From an uncultured Bacteroidia bacterium (GTDB lineage: Bacteria > Bacteroidota > Bacteroidia > Bacteroidales > Prolixibacteraceae): a stretch of 64,000 nucleotides of DNA. Position numbers and translations under genes: made by a program. The DNA lies in assembly GCA_903904515.1 (NCBI GenBank), contig CAIVCR010000073.1, forward strand, positions 1-64,000, read 5' to 3'. Below are positions 1 through 8,800 of this stretch, piece by piece (position 1 is the first letter of the stretch; the number at the start of each line of letters is the position of its first letter). The notes under the pieces are model-generated. The model worked only from the letters and a program-made list of their open reading frames with translations, had not been told where the DNA came from and did not search any database.

Positions 1-2
1 CC

Positions 3-1370
3 AGATTATTCACACTGATTGAAAAAACAGTTCATGAGATTTCGCCAGCCATGCCTCTTGGTTTTATGACGGGTGACCGCTTTTACGAAGGATACGATTT
101 TGATAATTGGGCTAAGATCCTCTCCGGTCCAAATCATGCTCCTGTGCTTTGGCGGCCGGGAGGCGGCTATTATAACGACAATACTAACAGTGAACTAGTC
201 GGAAAATCGCACGACATCGGAAGGCAGGTTTCAGTTTTACCGCCAGAGGTGGTCTCTATTCAATCCGAAATAGAGAATTTTCCCTATCAGCGTCTCAAAA
301 AAGCGGCCAATATTGTTGCACTCGAGGCCTGTTCACATATAGCAGCGGGGTGCACCGGTGCCGCTTTTAATGTACTCTCATTTTATGATGAGCCCCTGGA
401 TGAATACGAATCGTTGATCGTAAGGCTGCATGAAGTTCGTCCATTTATGGACCTTATGGCCAAAACGCTCGGCCGTACTGAACTGACCGGAATCCAGACC
501 TTTTGGAACAAAAACAGTTTTGCAACCGGGAAACCCGAAGAGGGCAACTGGGTCAGCTCGGGAAATCCGCTGGTCAGTCACGACCTCTACAACATTGGTC
601 TTCCGACAAGCTATTCGAATAAAAATGCAGCTGTAACCATACTGGGGAAAGACAATGTTTTGGTTTTATCAAAGGAAGAGATCACAAAACTACTTTCGGG
701 TGGTGTTTATATGGATGCAGAGGCGTTGGAGCAACTGAATACAATGGGATTTGGCAAGCTTACAGGATTTGAAGTTACAGGTTCAGATAATGTCGACCGG
801 ATTGAAAAATTCAGCAGCCACCCACTGAACGGAGAGTTTGCAAACTGCCAGCGCGATAATCGGCAATCGTTTTGGAAATCTACGGCTTATTCTTTAAAAC
901 CAACCGATGCGAAGGCACATACTTTGAGTTCCCTGATCGATTATTCAGGGAAGGATGTCTCAGCCTGTACGTCAGGCATATTTGAAAATAAAATGGGAGG
1001 ACGCATTTGTGTGGCAGGTTATTATCCCTGGACTTTTATGGAGAACAAATCGAAGAGTTCGCAGATGAAATCGGTTTTCCGCTGGCTCTCAAAAGAGACT
1101 TTACCCGGATATATTGCTTCATTTCACAAAATTAACCTGTGGGTTCGCGAGCCCCAAAATGGGAAAATTGCACTGTCTTTTACAAACTCCTCGTTCGATC
1201 CTGCAAAAAATGTGACCCTGATGTTACGCACAGATAATAAGACCATTAAAGTCTACGATATGGCTTGCAAGGAGACGGTGATTCAATCATCGGGGACTGA
1301 CGGGGTCTATCAGAAGTTTGTGATTCCGGAGGTTGGGGCGTGGGAGATCAGGTTGGTTGTTAGCGAATAA
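3..1370 (+). CDS. C-terminal part of a GH42-like carbohydrate-active enzyme (5'-truncated by window edge)
   Basis: The reading frame is open back to base 3 with no stop, so the true start lies outside the window; the first ATG (51) is internal. The visible part runs on from what looks like a TIM-barrel end (RPGGGYY, FLSFYDEP-like strands around residues 40-120) into a stretch beginning KLLSGGVYMDAEALEQL near residue 222, which resembles the beta-galactosidase trimerisation/GATase-like domain of GH42-like proteins, and ends in a small beta-rich domain. The substrate cannot be told, and no catalytic residues can be assigned safely. It ends in TAA and overlaps by 11 bp, tail to tail, with the small gene on the other strand. 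The GH42-like label is from memory of family motifs, not a search. Confidence 0.55.
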   Translation, partial: RLFTLIEKTVHEISPAMPLGFMTGDRFYEGYDFDNWAKILSGPNHAPVLWRPGGGYYNDNTNSELVGKSHDIGRQVSVLPPEVVSIQSEIENFPYQRLKKAANIVALEACSHIAAGCTGAAFNVLSFYDEPLDEYESLIVRLHEVRPFMDLMAKTLGRTELTGIQTFWNKNSFATGKPEEGNWVSSGNPLVSHDLYNIGLPTSYSNKNAAVTILGKDNVLVLSKEEITKLLSGGVYMDAEALEQLNTMGFGKLTGFEVTGSDNVDRIEKFSSHPLNGEFANCQRDNRQSFWKSTAYSLKPTDAKAHTLSSLIDYSGKDVSACTSGIFENKMGGRICVAGYYPWTFMENKSKSSQMKSVFRWLSKETLPGYIASFHKINLWVREPQNGKIALSFTNSSFDPAKNVTLMLRTDNKTIKVYDMACKETVIQSSGTDGVYQKFVIPEVGAWEIRLVVSE

Positions 1371-1599
1371 ATAAAAATATCTCATTATCGATCGCTCGAA
1401 AATCATTGGATACATCTTCAATATCGGCTTTAAATAATGGATCATTTTTTGCTCGTTTCATAAGTTCCCTTTTCTCACTATTCGAATCTATGGAATCATC
1501 AAGAACAATAAGCACACGGCTCTTCTTCCTAAAATATTCAGGAAGATCAACCAATATTTGTTTCTTATGGTTCGTATTATATATCTGCTTTACGATCAT
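1360..1599 (-). CDS. small antitoxin-like protein (79 aa), orphan
   Basis: A 79-residue protein with a short N-terminal beta-like segment (QILVDLPEYF), a lysine/arginine-rich middle and a C-terminal half of the type KRELMKRAKNDPLF..DI..VSNDFRAIDNE. That layout is common in small Bacteroidota antitoxin-like proteins that normally precede a VapC/PIN toxin gene. No toxin gene follows here: the gene ends inside the 3' end of the enzyme gene on the plus strand. It may be an orphan antitoxin, a remnant, or something else. A weak plus-strand ORF covers the same bases but has low-complexity coding and is taken as its shadow. Confidence 0.5.
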   Translation of the reverse strand: MIVKQIYNTNHKKQILVDLPEYFRKKSRVLIVLDDSIDSNSEKRELMKRAKNDPLFKADIEDVSNDFRAIDNEIFLFIR

Positions 1600-2086
1600 T
1601 GTCCCTTTAATTTAAAATGATGAAATTCCGTATAAGTTATTAGAATAATTATCGTCGTATTTATAAATGACCGTTGGTTAGTAATCAACTCTGTCGCCGC
1701 GAAGCGGCTTACTAACTCTTACTCTAATTATCCTTTTTACCAAACTTACGCCGTTACACGGCTTATTAGAGCCTAGGTGCATCGCACCGCAAGTTTGGTA
1801 AAACAGGCGCAAACAAATAAATACAGGTGCAATTCTGGTCAATTTATCAAAAACAGGCGCAATTTAGATATCATCATTCATTTGAACCTATTCTTGAAAC
1901 CATCATTTGGTTTACAAATAAATAGTCCAGGTAATTTAATTCTAATAGATAGATATATCACGCCCTTAATTATCTTTGTAATCCTGGTTAGTTTGAGCCT
2001 GCAATTCACGGAATAGTCAGACTAAGCAATCGGAAACCAATGCATTACAAAATACAGGTCCCTAATCACTGATAAAACTTAATTCT
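1600..2086. other. 487-bp intergenic region with repeats
   Basis: Holds a multi-hairpin dispersed element (listed separately, 1691-1803), then a direct repeat AAACAGGCGCAA at 1801-1812 and 1851-1862 with a diverged copy (ACAGGTGCAA) between them. A TATCTTTG motif at 1971-1978 fits the Bacteroidota -7 box TAnnTTTG about 110 bp before the M13 peptidase gene, but no matching -33 TTG was found. No credible protein is encoded; an ORF starting inside the repeat has no family features. Confidence 0.6.
1691..1803 (+). repeat. multi-hairpin dispersed repeat, copy 1
   Basis: Contains four self-complementary modules: GCCGC-GAA-GCGGC (about 1696-1708), an outer ACCAAACTT...AAGTTTGGT pair (1739-1799), and inside it GCCG-TTACA-CGGC and GGTGC-ATC-GCACC mini-hairpins. 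A second copy lies at 24231-24350 with the core (1726-1803) in the opposite orientation and about 80% identity by eye, while the GCCGC hairpin keeps the same orientation. No ORF or transposase is attached, so it is a non-autonomous structured element. Confidence 0.7.
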
Positions 2087-4123
2087 ATGAAAAACGCATT
2101 CCTCCTTTTGATTTCACTGCTTGTAACGACATTACTGATTTCAACTTCCTGTAACAGGGTAAAACCGAAGGATAGTGTGAAAAAAACCCCACCCCTGGAT
2201 ATTGCAAATATCGATACCAATGTAAAACCATGGGTGAATTTTGACGCTTTTGCAAATGGGAACTGGAAAAAAAGCAATCCGATTCCTTCTACTGAAAATT
2301 CATGGGGATCATTCAATATTCTGGATAAGGAGACACGTGAAGTAAAGATTAAAGGGATCGTTAACGAATTATTGGCTCAGGCGGATCCTAAAAAAGGGAG
2401 TGAAGCTCAGTTGATAACCGGATATTACCGCTCTTATCTTGATACCGCGACCATTGCAAAACTGGGTATTGCTCCGATAGTACCCCTTTCGGAAAAGATA
2501 ATGGCGACTAAGAGCCTTGATGAACTAATTGCAGTTTCGGGAGAACTGGCAAAACTGGGTATTTCGGTACCGTGTGAAGTCGGCGTTGGTGCTGATGACA
2601 GGAACAGCACGATGAATGCGGTTTTCATGGGACAAGGCGGATTATCGCTCAGAGACCGGAATTATTACGAGAATAAGGATTCTTCGATGATCAAAATCAG
2701 GGGTGAATTTGTAAAACATGTGGACAAGATGTTTTCAATGGCCGGTTGGAACGTCAATGAGCCGGGGAAAACAATCCTTGATTTTGAAACAAAAATGGCA
2801 CTTGTCCAGCTTAAGAATTTTGAGATGCGCGACCCTGTTAAAACTTACAATAAGATCCCATTTTCGGAACTGTCGAAACTTGCTCCGGTTATCAATTGGG
2901 GTGCATTCTATCAAAACTTTGGCTTAAAAGCAGATACTGTGATTGTTCAGGATAAGAACTACGTGAAAAATCTCGGTCAGCTGGTTGGTGGAACCTCTTT
3001 GGATGTGATGAAAGTTTACTACCGCTGGCATCTCCTTTCAAACTTCTCCAATTTATTACCAACTCAGTTCAGCAGGGAAACATTCCATTTTTTCAGTACG
3101 GTTATGTATGGAGTCAAAGAACAACGTCCCCGTGAAGAACGCTCCATAATGAGTGTCAATTACCGGCTGGGAATGCCGCTCGGAAAACTCTTTGTGGCGA
3201 AATATTTCCCGGAATCCTCCAAGAAAAAGGTAACCGAAATGATCGAGAATGTACGTGCTGTCTATCGTGAGCGGATTGACAAACTCACCTGGATGAGCAC
3301 TCCGACAAAAGAGAAAGCGAAAGAGAAACTGGCTGCATTTACCTGGAAGATCGGATATCCCGATACCTGGAAGGATTATTCCAGCATTGATATTCAACCC
3401 GATAAACTGATTGAAAACAGTATGAATATCACATTATGGGATCACAACGATATGATTTCAAAAGCCGGAAAACCTGTCGATAAAAAAGAGTGGGGGATGT
3501 CGCCTCAAACCATCAATGCCTACAACAACCCAACCAACAATGAAATAGTTTTTCCTGCTGCAATTCTTCAGCCCCCATTTTTCAATCCCGAGGCTGATGA
3601 TGCTCTCAACTATGGCGGAATCATCGCAGTAATCGGTCATGAGATCACCCATGGATTTGACGATCAGGGAGCTCAGTATGATGGAACAGGGAATCTGCAC
3701 AATTGGTGGAGCCCTGCTGACGCTCAAAATTTTGCCACCCTGGGTAAAAAGATGGAAAACTATTTCAGTTCTATTGAAGTCACCAAAGGGTTTAAGATCA
3801 ACGGAAAACTTACACTGGGAGAAAACATTGCCGATCTGGGAGGGCTCACACTTGGTTATTATGCGCTTAAAAAATCGTTGGACGGGACCAGGAAAACTGA
3901 ACTGATCGACGGCTATTCCCCTGAACAACGGTTCTTCCTGGGATGGGCACAAGTCTGGCGTGAAAATATTACCAACGAAAGTCTCATAAGCCAGGTCCAA
4001 ACCGATCCACATTCACCCGCACTATGGAGAATTAACGGCATGCTGCCGTTGATGCCCGAATTTGCCAGTGCTTTTGGGGGTAAAAGCGGTGCCACCGATT
4101 CACTTCAAATTGCAATCTGGTAA
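2087..4123 (+). CDS. M13 family (neprilysin/PepO-type) zinc metallopeptidase lipoprotein
   Basis: 678 residues, the usual length for bacterial M13 endopeptidases, which cut short peptides. The N-terminus has a lipoprotein signal (hydrophobic core, then LISTSC with Cys 22), so the enzyme should sit on a membrane facing the periplasm or outside. The zinc site is HEITH at residues 518-522, followed by the third ligand in ENIADLGG (Glu 579) and Asp 583, as in neprilysin. The N-terminal NFDAFANGNWKKSNPIP segment is also typical. The C-terminus ends IAIW, the position where many M13 enzymes end in CRVW; the cysteine is absent, as expected without disulfide stabilisation. It converges with the SDR gene, only 19 bp between stops. 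Confidence 0.93.
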   Translation: MKNAFLLLISLLVTTLLISTSCNRVKPKDSVKKTPPLDIANIDTNVKPWVNFDAFANGNWKKSNPIPSTENSWGSFNILDKETREVKIKGIVNELLAQADPKKGSEAQLITGYYRSYLDTATIAKLGIAPIVPLSEKIMATKSLDELIAVSGELAKLGISVPCEVGVGADDRNSTMNAVFMGQGGLSLRDRNYYENKDSSMIKIRGEFVKHVDKMFSMAGWNVNEPGKTILDFETKMALVQLKNFEMRDPVKTYNKIPFSELSKLAPVINWGAFYQNFGLKADTVIVQDKNYVKNLGQLVGGTSLDVMKVYYRWHLLSNFSNLLPTQFSRETFHFFSTVMYGVKEQRPREERSIMSVNYRLGMPLGKLFVAKYFPESSKKKVTEMIENVRAVYRERIDKLTWMSTPTKEKAKEKLAAFTWKIGYPDTWKDYSSIDIQPDKLIENSMNITLWDHNDMISKAGKPVDKKEWGMSPQTINAYNNPTNNEIVFPAAILQPPFFNPEADDALNYGGIIAVIGHEITHGFDDQGAQYDGTGNLHNWWSPADAQNFATLGKKMENYFSSIEVTKGFKINGKLTLGENIADLGGLTLGYYALKKSLDGTRKTELIDGYSPEQRFFLGWAQVWRENITNESLISQVQTDPHSPALWRINGMLPLMPEFASAFGGKSGATDSLQIAIW

Positions 4124-4142
4124 ATCAGCAAATAGTGGTCAA

Positions 4143-4886
4143 TCATTTATAGATCATCTTTCGGGTCATGCCCCCATCCACTGTGATATTGGTGCCGTTA
4201 ATAAAATTATTTCCTTCACCCGTCAGGTAGAGGCAGGCACCCACAATATCTTCAGGTTTGCCAACTCGCCCCGAGAGATGCTGATTATGGTCAGCCTCAT
4301 TGAGCTGGCTGTAATCGCCTGTCTCAATCCACCCCGGGCTGATGCAATTCACCTGAATGTGATCGGGTGAAAATGAAGAAGCCAATGCGTGGGTCAAGGA
4401 GACAATCCCACCTTTGGATGCGGCATAGGCTTCTGAATCGGGCTCAGACATATAAGCCCTGGTGGATGCAATATTGACAATGGAACCGCCACCATGAGAA
4501 CGCATAATTTTAGCCGCCTCTCTGGAGCAGAGAAAAACGCTGCGCAGATTGGTATTGATAATCTCGTCCCACTCCTCAACAGAGATTTCATAGGGAGACT
4601 TCCATTTCGAAATACCTGCATTATTTATTAGGATATCTATAGTACCGTATAGCTCCACGGTTTTACGGATTAAGGATTCTATCTCCTGAGGATGACTGAT
4701 ATCCGTTTGGACAAAGGTTGCTGTTCCACCTGCCAGAGTAATTTTCTTCTCCGTTTCCACTCCAAGGTAAGCAACCTTCTCTGCCAACACCACCCAAGCC
4801 CCTTTTGAGGCATACGTTTCGGCAATAGAACTTCCAAGACCCCTGCCAGAACCAGTAACGATTACCACTTTCCCTTTGTAACTCAT
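4143..4886 (-). CDS. SDR family NAD(P)-dependent oxidoreductase
   Basis: 247 residues, a classical short-chain dehydrogenase. The dinucleotide motif TGSGRGLG is at residues 11-18, NNAG at 88-91, catalytic Ser 141 and YAASK with Tyr 154 and Lys 158, then the PG motif (SPGWIETG) and the C-terminal DGGMT. It is cytoplasmic, with no signal. The substrate (3-oxoacyl-ACP-like, polyol or sugar) cannot be read from the sequence. It stands alone, convergent with the M13 peptidase gene and divergent from the response regulator. Confidence 0.92.
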   Translation of the reverse strand: MSYKGKVVIVTGSGRGLGSSIAETYASKGAWVVLAEKVAYLGVETEKKITLAGGTATFVQTDISHPQEIESLIRKTVELYGTIDILINNAGISKWKSPYEISVEEWDEIINTNLRSVFLCSREAAKIMRSHGGGSIVNIASTRAYMSEPDSEAYAASKGGIVSLTHALASSFSPDHIQVNCISPGWIETGDYSQLNEADHNQHLSGRVGKPEDIVGACLYLTGEGNNFINGTNITVDGGMTRKMIYK

Positions 4887-5379
4887 TTTTCTTTATTTGA
4901 AATTTATTCCACAAAATTTTGCACTAAGTAAAAATAACCAGATCTTTTAACTTTTATCTGAGGTTCCCTATTTTTGTTATAAATTCGATAATCCCAGGTT
5001 AAAACCAGGCAAATAAACAGGTTATTTTAGATATCCCGGATGAGATTCCTATTCTGTCCATATGCATTATTATTTGACCAGGATACATGCACAAATAGTA
5101 CAAATTTCAATAAACGTATACTCGAATCAATTATATTTGCGTCCAACAATTGTTCTCACCCCTATAAAATTGCGGAAGATCAAGGCTGGATAATATACGA
5201 CAGATATTAGAAATAAAATTCATCTTTTTAAACAGATAGGGTCCTGCCTGACATAAAAGTCGGATCATGCGGCAATACCATATCCGGGGAAAAGTCGAAG
5301 TGACCAAAAATCAAACTGAAAAGTACGGCTCCGCTTCGGACAGGGAAGGAAAATTAACAACAATACCAACAGTCAAAAT
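4887..5379. other. 493-bp divergent intergenic region; probable long leader of the response regulator
   Basis: A TATATTTG motif at 5132-5139 matches the Bacteroidota -7 box TAnnTTTG on the plus strand; if used, transcription would begin near 5146 and leave a leader of about 235 nt before the response regulator ATG. The leader contains short self-complementary stretches, for example GGCTCCGCTTCGG near 5328, but I recognise no riboswitch or ncRNA family. No small coding gene is supported. Confidence 0.35.
5132..5139 (+). promoter_or_regulatory. candidate -7 box (TATATTTG) for the response regulator
   Basis: It fits TAnnTTTG, the primary sigma -7 consensus of Bacteroidota. The -33 TTG is not evident, so the site is only tentative. 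Confidence 0.3.
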
Positions 5380-5748
5380 ATGAACGAAAAAACCACGATA
5401 CTCTATGTCGACGACGAACCCTTTAACCTTTTACTTTTCAAGCGGCTTTTTAAGGATAGATATGATGTTATGACTTCTGAATCAGGCCTTGAAGGGATGG
5501 AAGTGCTCCGTTCAGAAAATACGATTAAAGCGGTGATTAGTGACCTGAAAATGCCCTCAATGGACGGGATAGAGTTTGTAACAAAGGCAAAAAAGGAGTT
5601 TCCGAATGTTGCATTTTTTCTTCTCACCGGATTTGATTGTACTCCTGAAATCACAGAGATTCTGGAAAAAAAGATTATATTCAATTATTTCGGTAAACCA
5701 CTTAATATCAATCACATAACATCATCCATCGAAAAAAGTCTGGTATAG
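5380..5748 (+). CDS. receiver-domain-only response regulator (CheY-like)
   Basis: 122 residues make one complete REC domain and nothing else. The acidic pair is Asp 11/Asp 12 (YVDDEP), the phosphoacceptor Asp 55 (ISDLKMP), the switch Thr 83 (LLTG) and the Lys-Pro at 106-107 (FGKP). With no output domain it would act by protein contact or as a phosphotransfer intermediate. No histidine kinase is nearby. The giant activase gene follows on the same strand after 136 bp, but nothing in the sequence links the two functions. Confidence 0.92.
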   Translation: MNEKTTILYVDDEPFNLLLFKRLFKDRYDVMTSESGLEGMEVLRSENTIKAVISDLKMPSMDGIEFVTKAKKEFPNVAFFLLTGFDCTPEITEILEKKIIFNYFGKPLNINHITSSIEKSLV

Positions 5749-5884
5749 ACCAGGCAACCCCGTTGAAAACTTCAAAATATTTGTCATAAAATTAATGTAT
5801 ATTTAATCATTGTTCCTTTCCTATTGCACAACAGATTTAAATTCAGATCGTTGAACCTTCACCAGAACGAGGGAACAAACATCG

Positions 5885-8800
5885 ATGAAAAATCACTATC
5901 TGGGAATTGATATTGGCTCGGTTGCCATTGGAATTGCAGTGATTGATGATGACAACCTGATCGTTCAAAGCTCTTACACTTTTCATAAAGGGCAGATCGC
6001 AGAGAACTTACTCAAGTCTCTGAGGGAAGTTGAGATTGGCACAATCAAAGCCATAGGATACACCACTTCAGGCCCCTCAATAATCAACATCGGACTACCT
6101 GTTGATTCTCGAATTGCCTATATCACTGCGGCCAAATATTTCCATCCTGAAATGGAGGGGTTACTAATTATTGGCGCTGAAAAATTCGGACTGGCCACCT
6201 TCAGCAAAAAAGGGGAATACCAGAATTTCAAATCGAATACATTGTGCGCCGCCGGGACAGGAAATTTTCTCGATCAGCAAGCTGAACGGTTGAATCTTCC
6301 CAATATTCAGGAATTCAGCCGGATTGCCTGGGAAAACACAGGCAACTTTCCCAAAATCGCCTCACGATGTGCCGTTTTTGCCAAAACCGACCTGATCCAT
6401 GCCCAACAGGAGGGGTATTCGATTGGTGAAATCTGCGATGGATTATGCTATGGGCTGGCAAAAAATATCGTTGATACTGTTTTTCATAACAACACATTTT
6501 CATACCTTTTTGCTGCGGGCGGAGTGGCATTAAATAAAGCAGTGATTAACCATATTGGGAAATTATTGGATCAAACAATAACGGTGGGTCGTTACGCCAA
6601 TATTTATGGAGCTATCGGGGCGGCGATCAACAGCAGGGAAACGGGTATATCAATTAAAGGTAATCTGAATCGAATAGAAGATATTGTGATTTCTGAAAAG
6701 GGTGAAAAACAATACTACTACCCTCCGTTGCGACTCGAATTGTCCGATTATCCCAATTTTGAATCTCATCCTAAATATCTTTTTCATTCGGGTTGCATTC
6801 CCATGATGAAAGATGTGGAAGTCGATGCCTATAAAGTTTTGGAACCCGGAACCCAGGCAGATGTCCTTCTGGGAATTGACATCGGATCGACCAGTACCAA
6901 GGCGGTTCTGTTGAATCAAAACAAAGAGGTTCTTGCCGGTTTTTACACCTATACATCCGGACAACCCTTGCAAGCAACCCAGATCATCTTTGAAGCCATC
7001 GATAATTATTCGCAGAAGCAACAAGTCAGACTGAACATTTCAGCGGCAGGGACCACAGGATCGGGGAGAAAATTCACCGGCAAGATTATCGGAGCAGATA
7101 TTATACTTGATGAAATAACTGCCCATGCAAGGGGTGCCTACGAATTAAACCCCGAAACCGATACCATTATCGAGATTGGGGGACAAGACTCCAAATTTAC
7201 CGTGATGCGCAACGGGATGGTCACCTTTTCGGTGATGAACAATGTTTGCGCCGCAGGAACGGGGAGTTTTATCGAGGAACAGGCAAAAAGACTGGGATGT
7301 ACCTTGAATGAATATTCATCCAGAGTAGAAAATGTAAATGCACCGATGGCGAGCGATCGCTGCACGGTATTTATGGAACGCGACCTGAACCATTATCTGA
7401 TGGCCGGTTATTCTGCTGATGAGATCCTGGCGACCGTTTTGCACTCAACAAGGGAGAACTATTTTACAAAAGTAGCCGTGCCGGGCTATATCGGGAACAC
7501 AATCTTTTTCCAGGGAGCTACAGCCAAAAACAGGGCACTTGTTGCCGCCTTTGAACAAAAACTGAAAAAACCAATTATGGTTTCCCGGTACTGTCATTTA
7601 ACCGGCGCACTCGGCGTAGCACTTGAACTGCATGATAAAAATATTAAACTTTCAAAATTCAGAGGGATAGATCTTTACAGGAAATCAATCCCGGTAAAGT
7701 CTGAGGTTTGTGAACTATGTACCAACCATTGCAAACTTAAAGTCGCTGAAATTGAGGATCAGATTGAAGCGTATGGCTTTCTTTGTGGCCGGGATTATGA
7801 GGGTAATAAATATGTGAAAAATAAATCTATCAACTTTCAACTGCTACGAAAAAGGGAAGAACTGTTTAAATTCAGAGCTCAGGCAGAGAAGACCTCACTG
7901 ACAATCGGAATTCCTGCCGGCTTATATCTCTATGATGAGATTCTGTTTTGGCGGAAATTTTTTGATCTCCTTTCCATCCAAACAATTACCAGTGAAGATT
8001 ATACAACAGCAGTCAAGGATGGAAAAAATCTCACCAGTGCAGAGTTTTGTTCTCCGATTGCTGCAATGCATGGTCATGTTGATTATCTGAGTAAAAAGGC
8101 CAATTTTATTTTCCTGCCGGTTTACCTCGAGGAGTCGCGCGAGACAAAAACAAAAAAGCAATATTGTTATTACAGCCAGTTTGTTTCATCCGTTATTTCT
8201 GTTCAGAAAAACTTTAAATCGCGGAATAAACTGCTTACTCCGGTTTTGAATTATTCCCAGGGGGGGCTCTCCATCCGTCTGGAACTTTACCGGATGCTGA
8301 AATCAACCGGATTCAAGGATCCCGGATTTATCAACCTGAGTTTGGCTTATGAAAAAGCAAAAGAACAGGTACGCTATGCTAAAAATGAGTGGAAGGGTCT
8401 TTACGCGGAAGAGACAAAAGATTTGGATGATATCCACATCATGTTATTGGGTCGCCCCTATACAGTTCTTTCCCATTCAATGAACAATTCGATTCCTGAT
8501 ATCATCGAAAGAATGGGGGTAAAAACCTTTTTCATGGATATGTTGCCGAATAATTCAGGTGAAGGATCAAAAGCCGGGGAACTCATTAAAGCGATCCAAT
8601 GGAAATTTGCCTCAAAGATCTTACAGGCAGCTGATGTAGTTGCCCAAACTGATAATTGTTATCCCATACTGATCACCTCCTTTAAATGCGCTCCCGACTC
8701 TTTTGTAATTGAATATTTCAAAGAGATACTCGACAACAGACAAAAGCCTTATCTGATCCTTCAGCTCGACGAGCACGATTCCACTGTAGGTTATGAAACA

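Noticed and set aside
1777-2016. 79-codon plus-strand ORF upstream of the M13 gene
   Set aside because: It starts inside the multi-hairpin repeat and its product is low-complexity with no known features.
3458-4012. 184-codon minus-strand ORF opposite the M13 peptidase gene
   Set aside because: It lies wholly inside a strongly supported gene with intact zinc motifs, has no family features and no start context.
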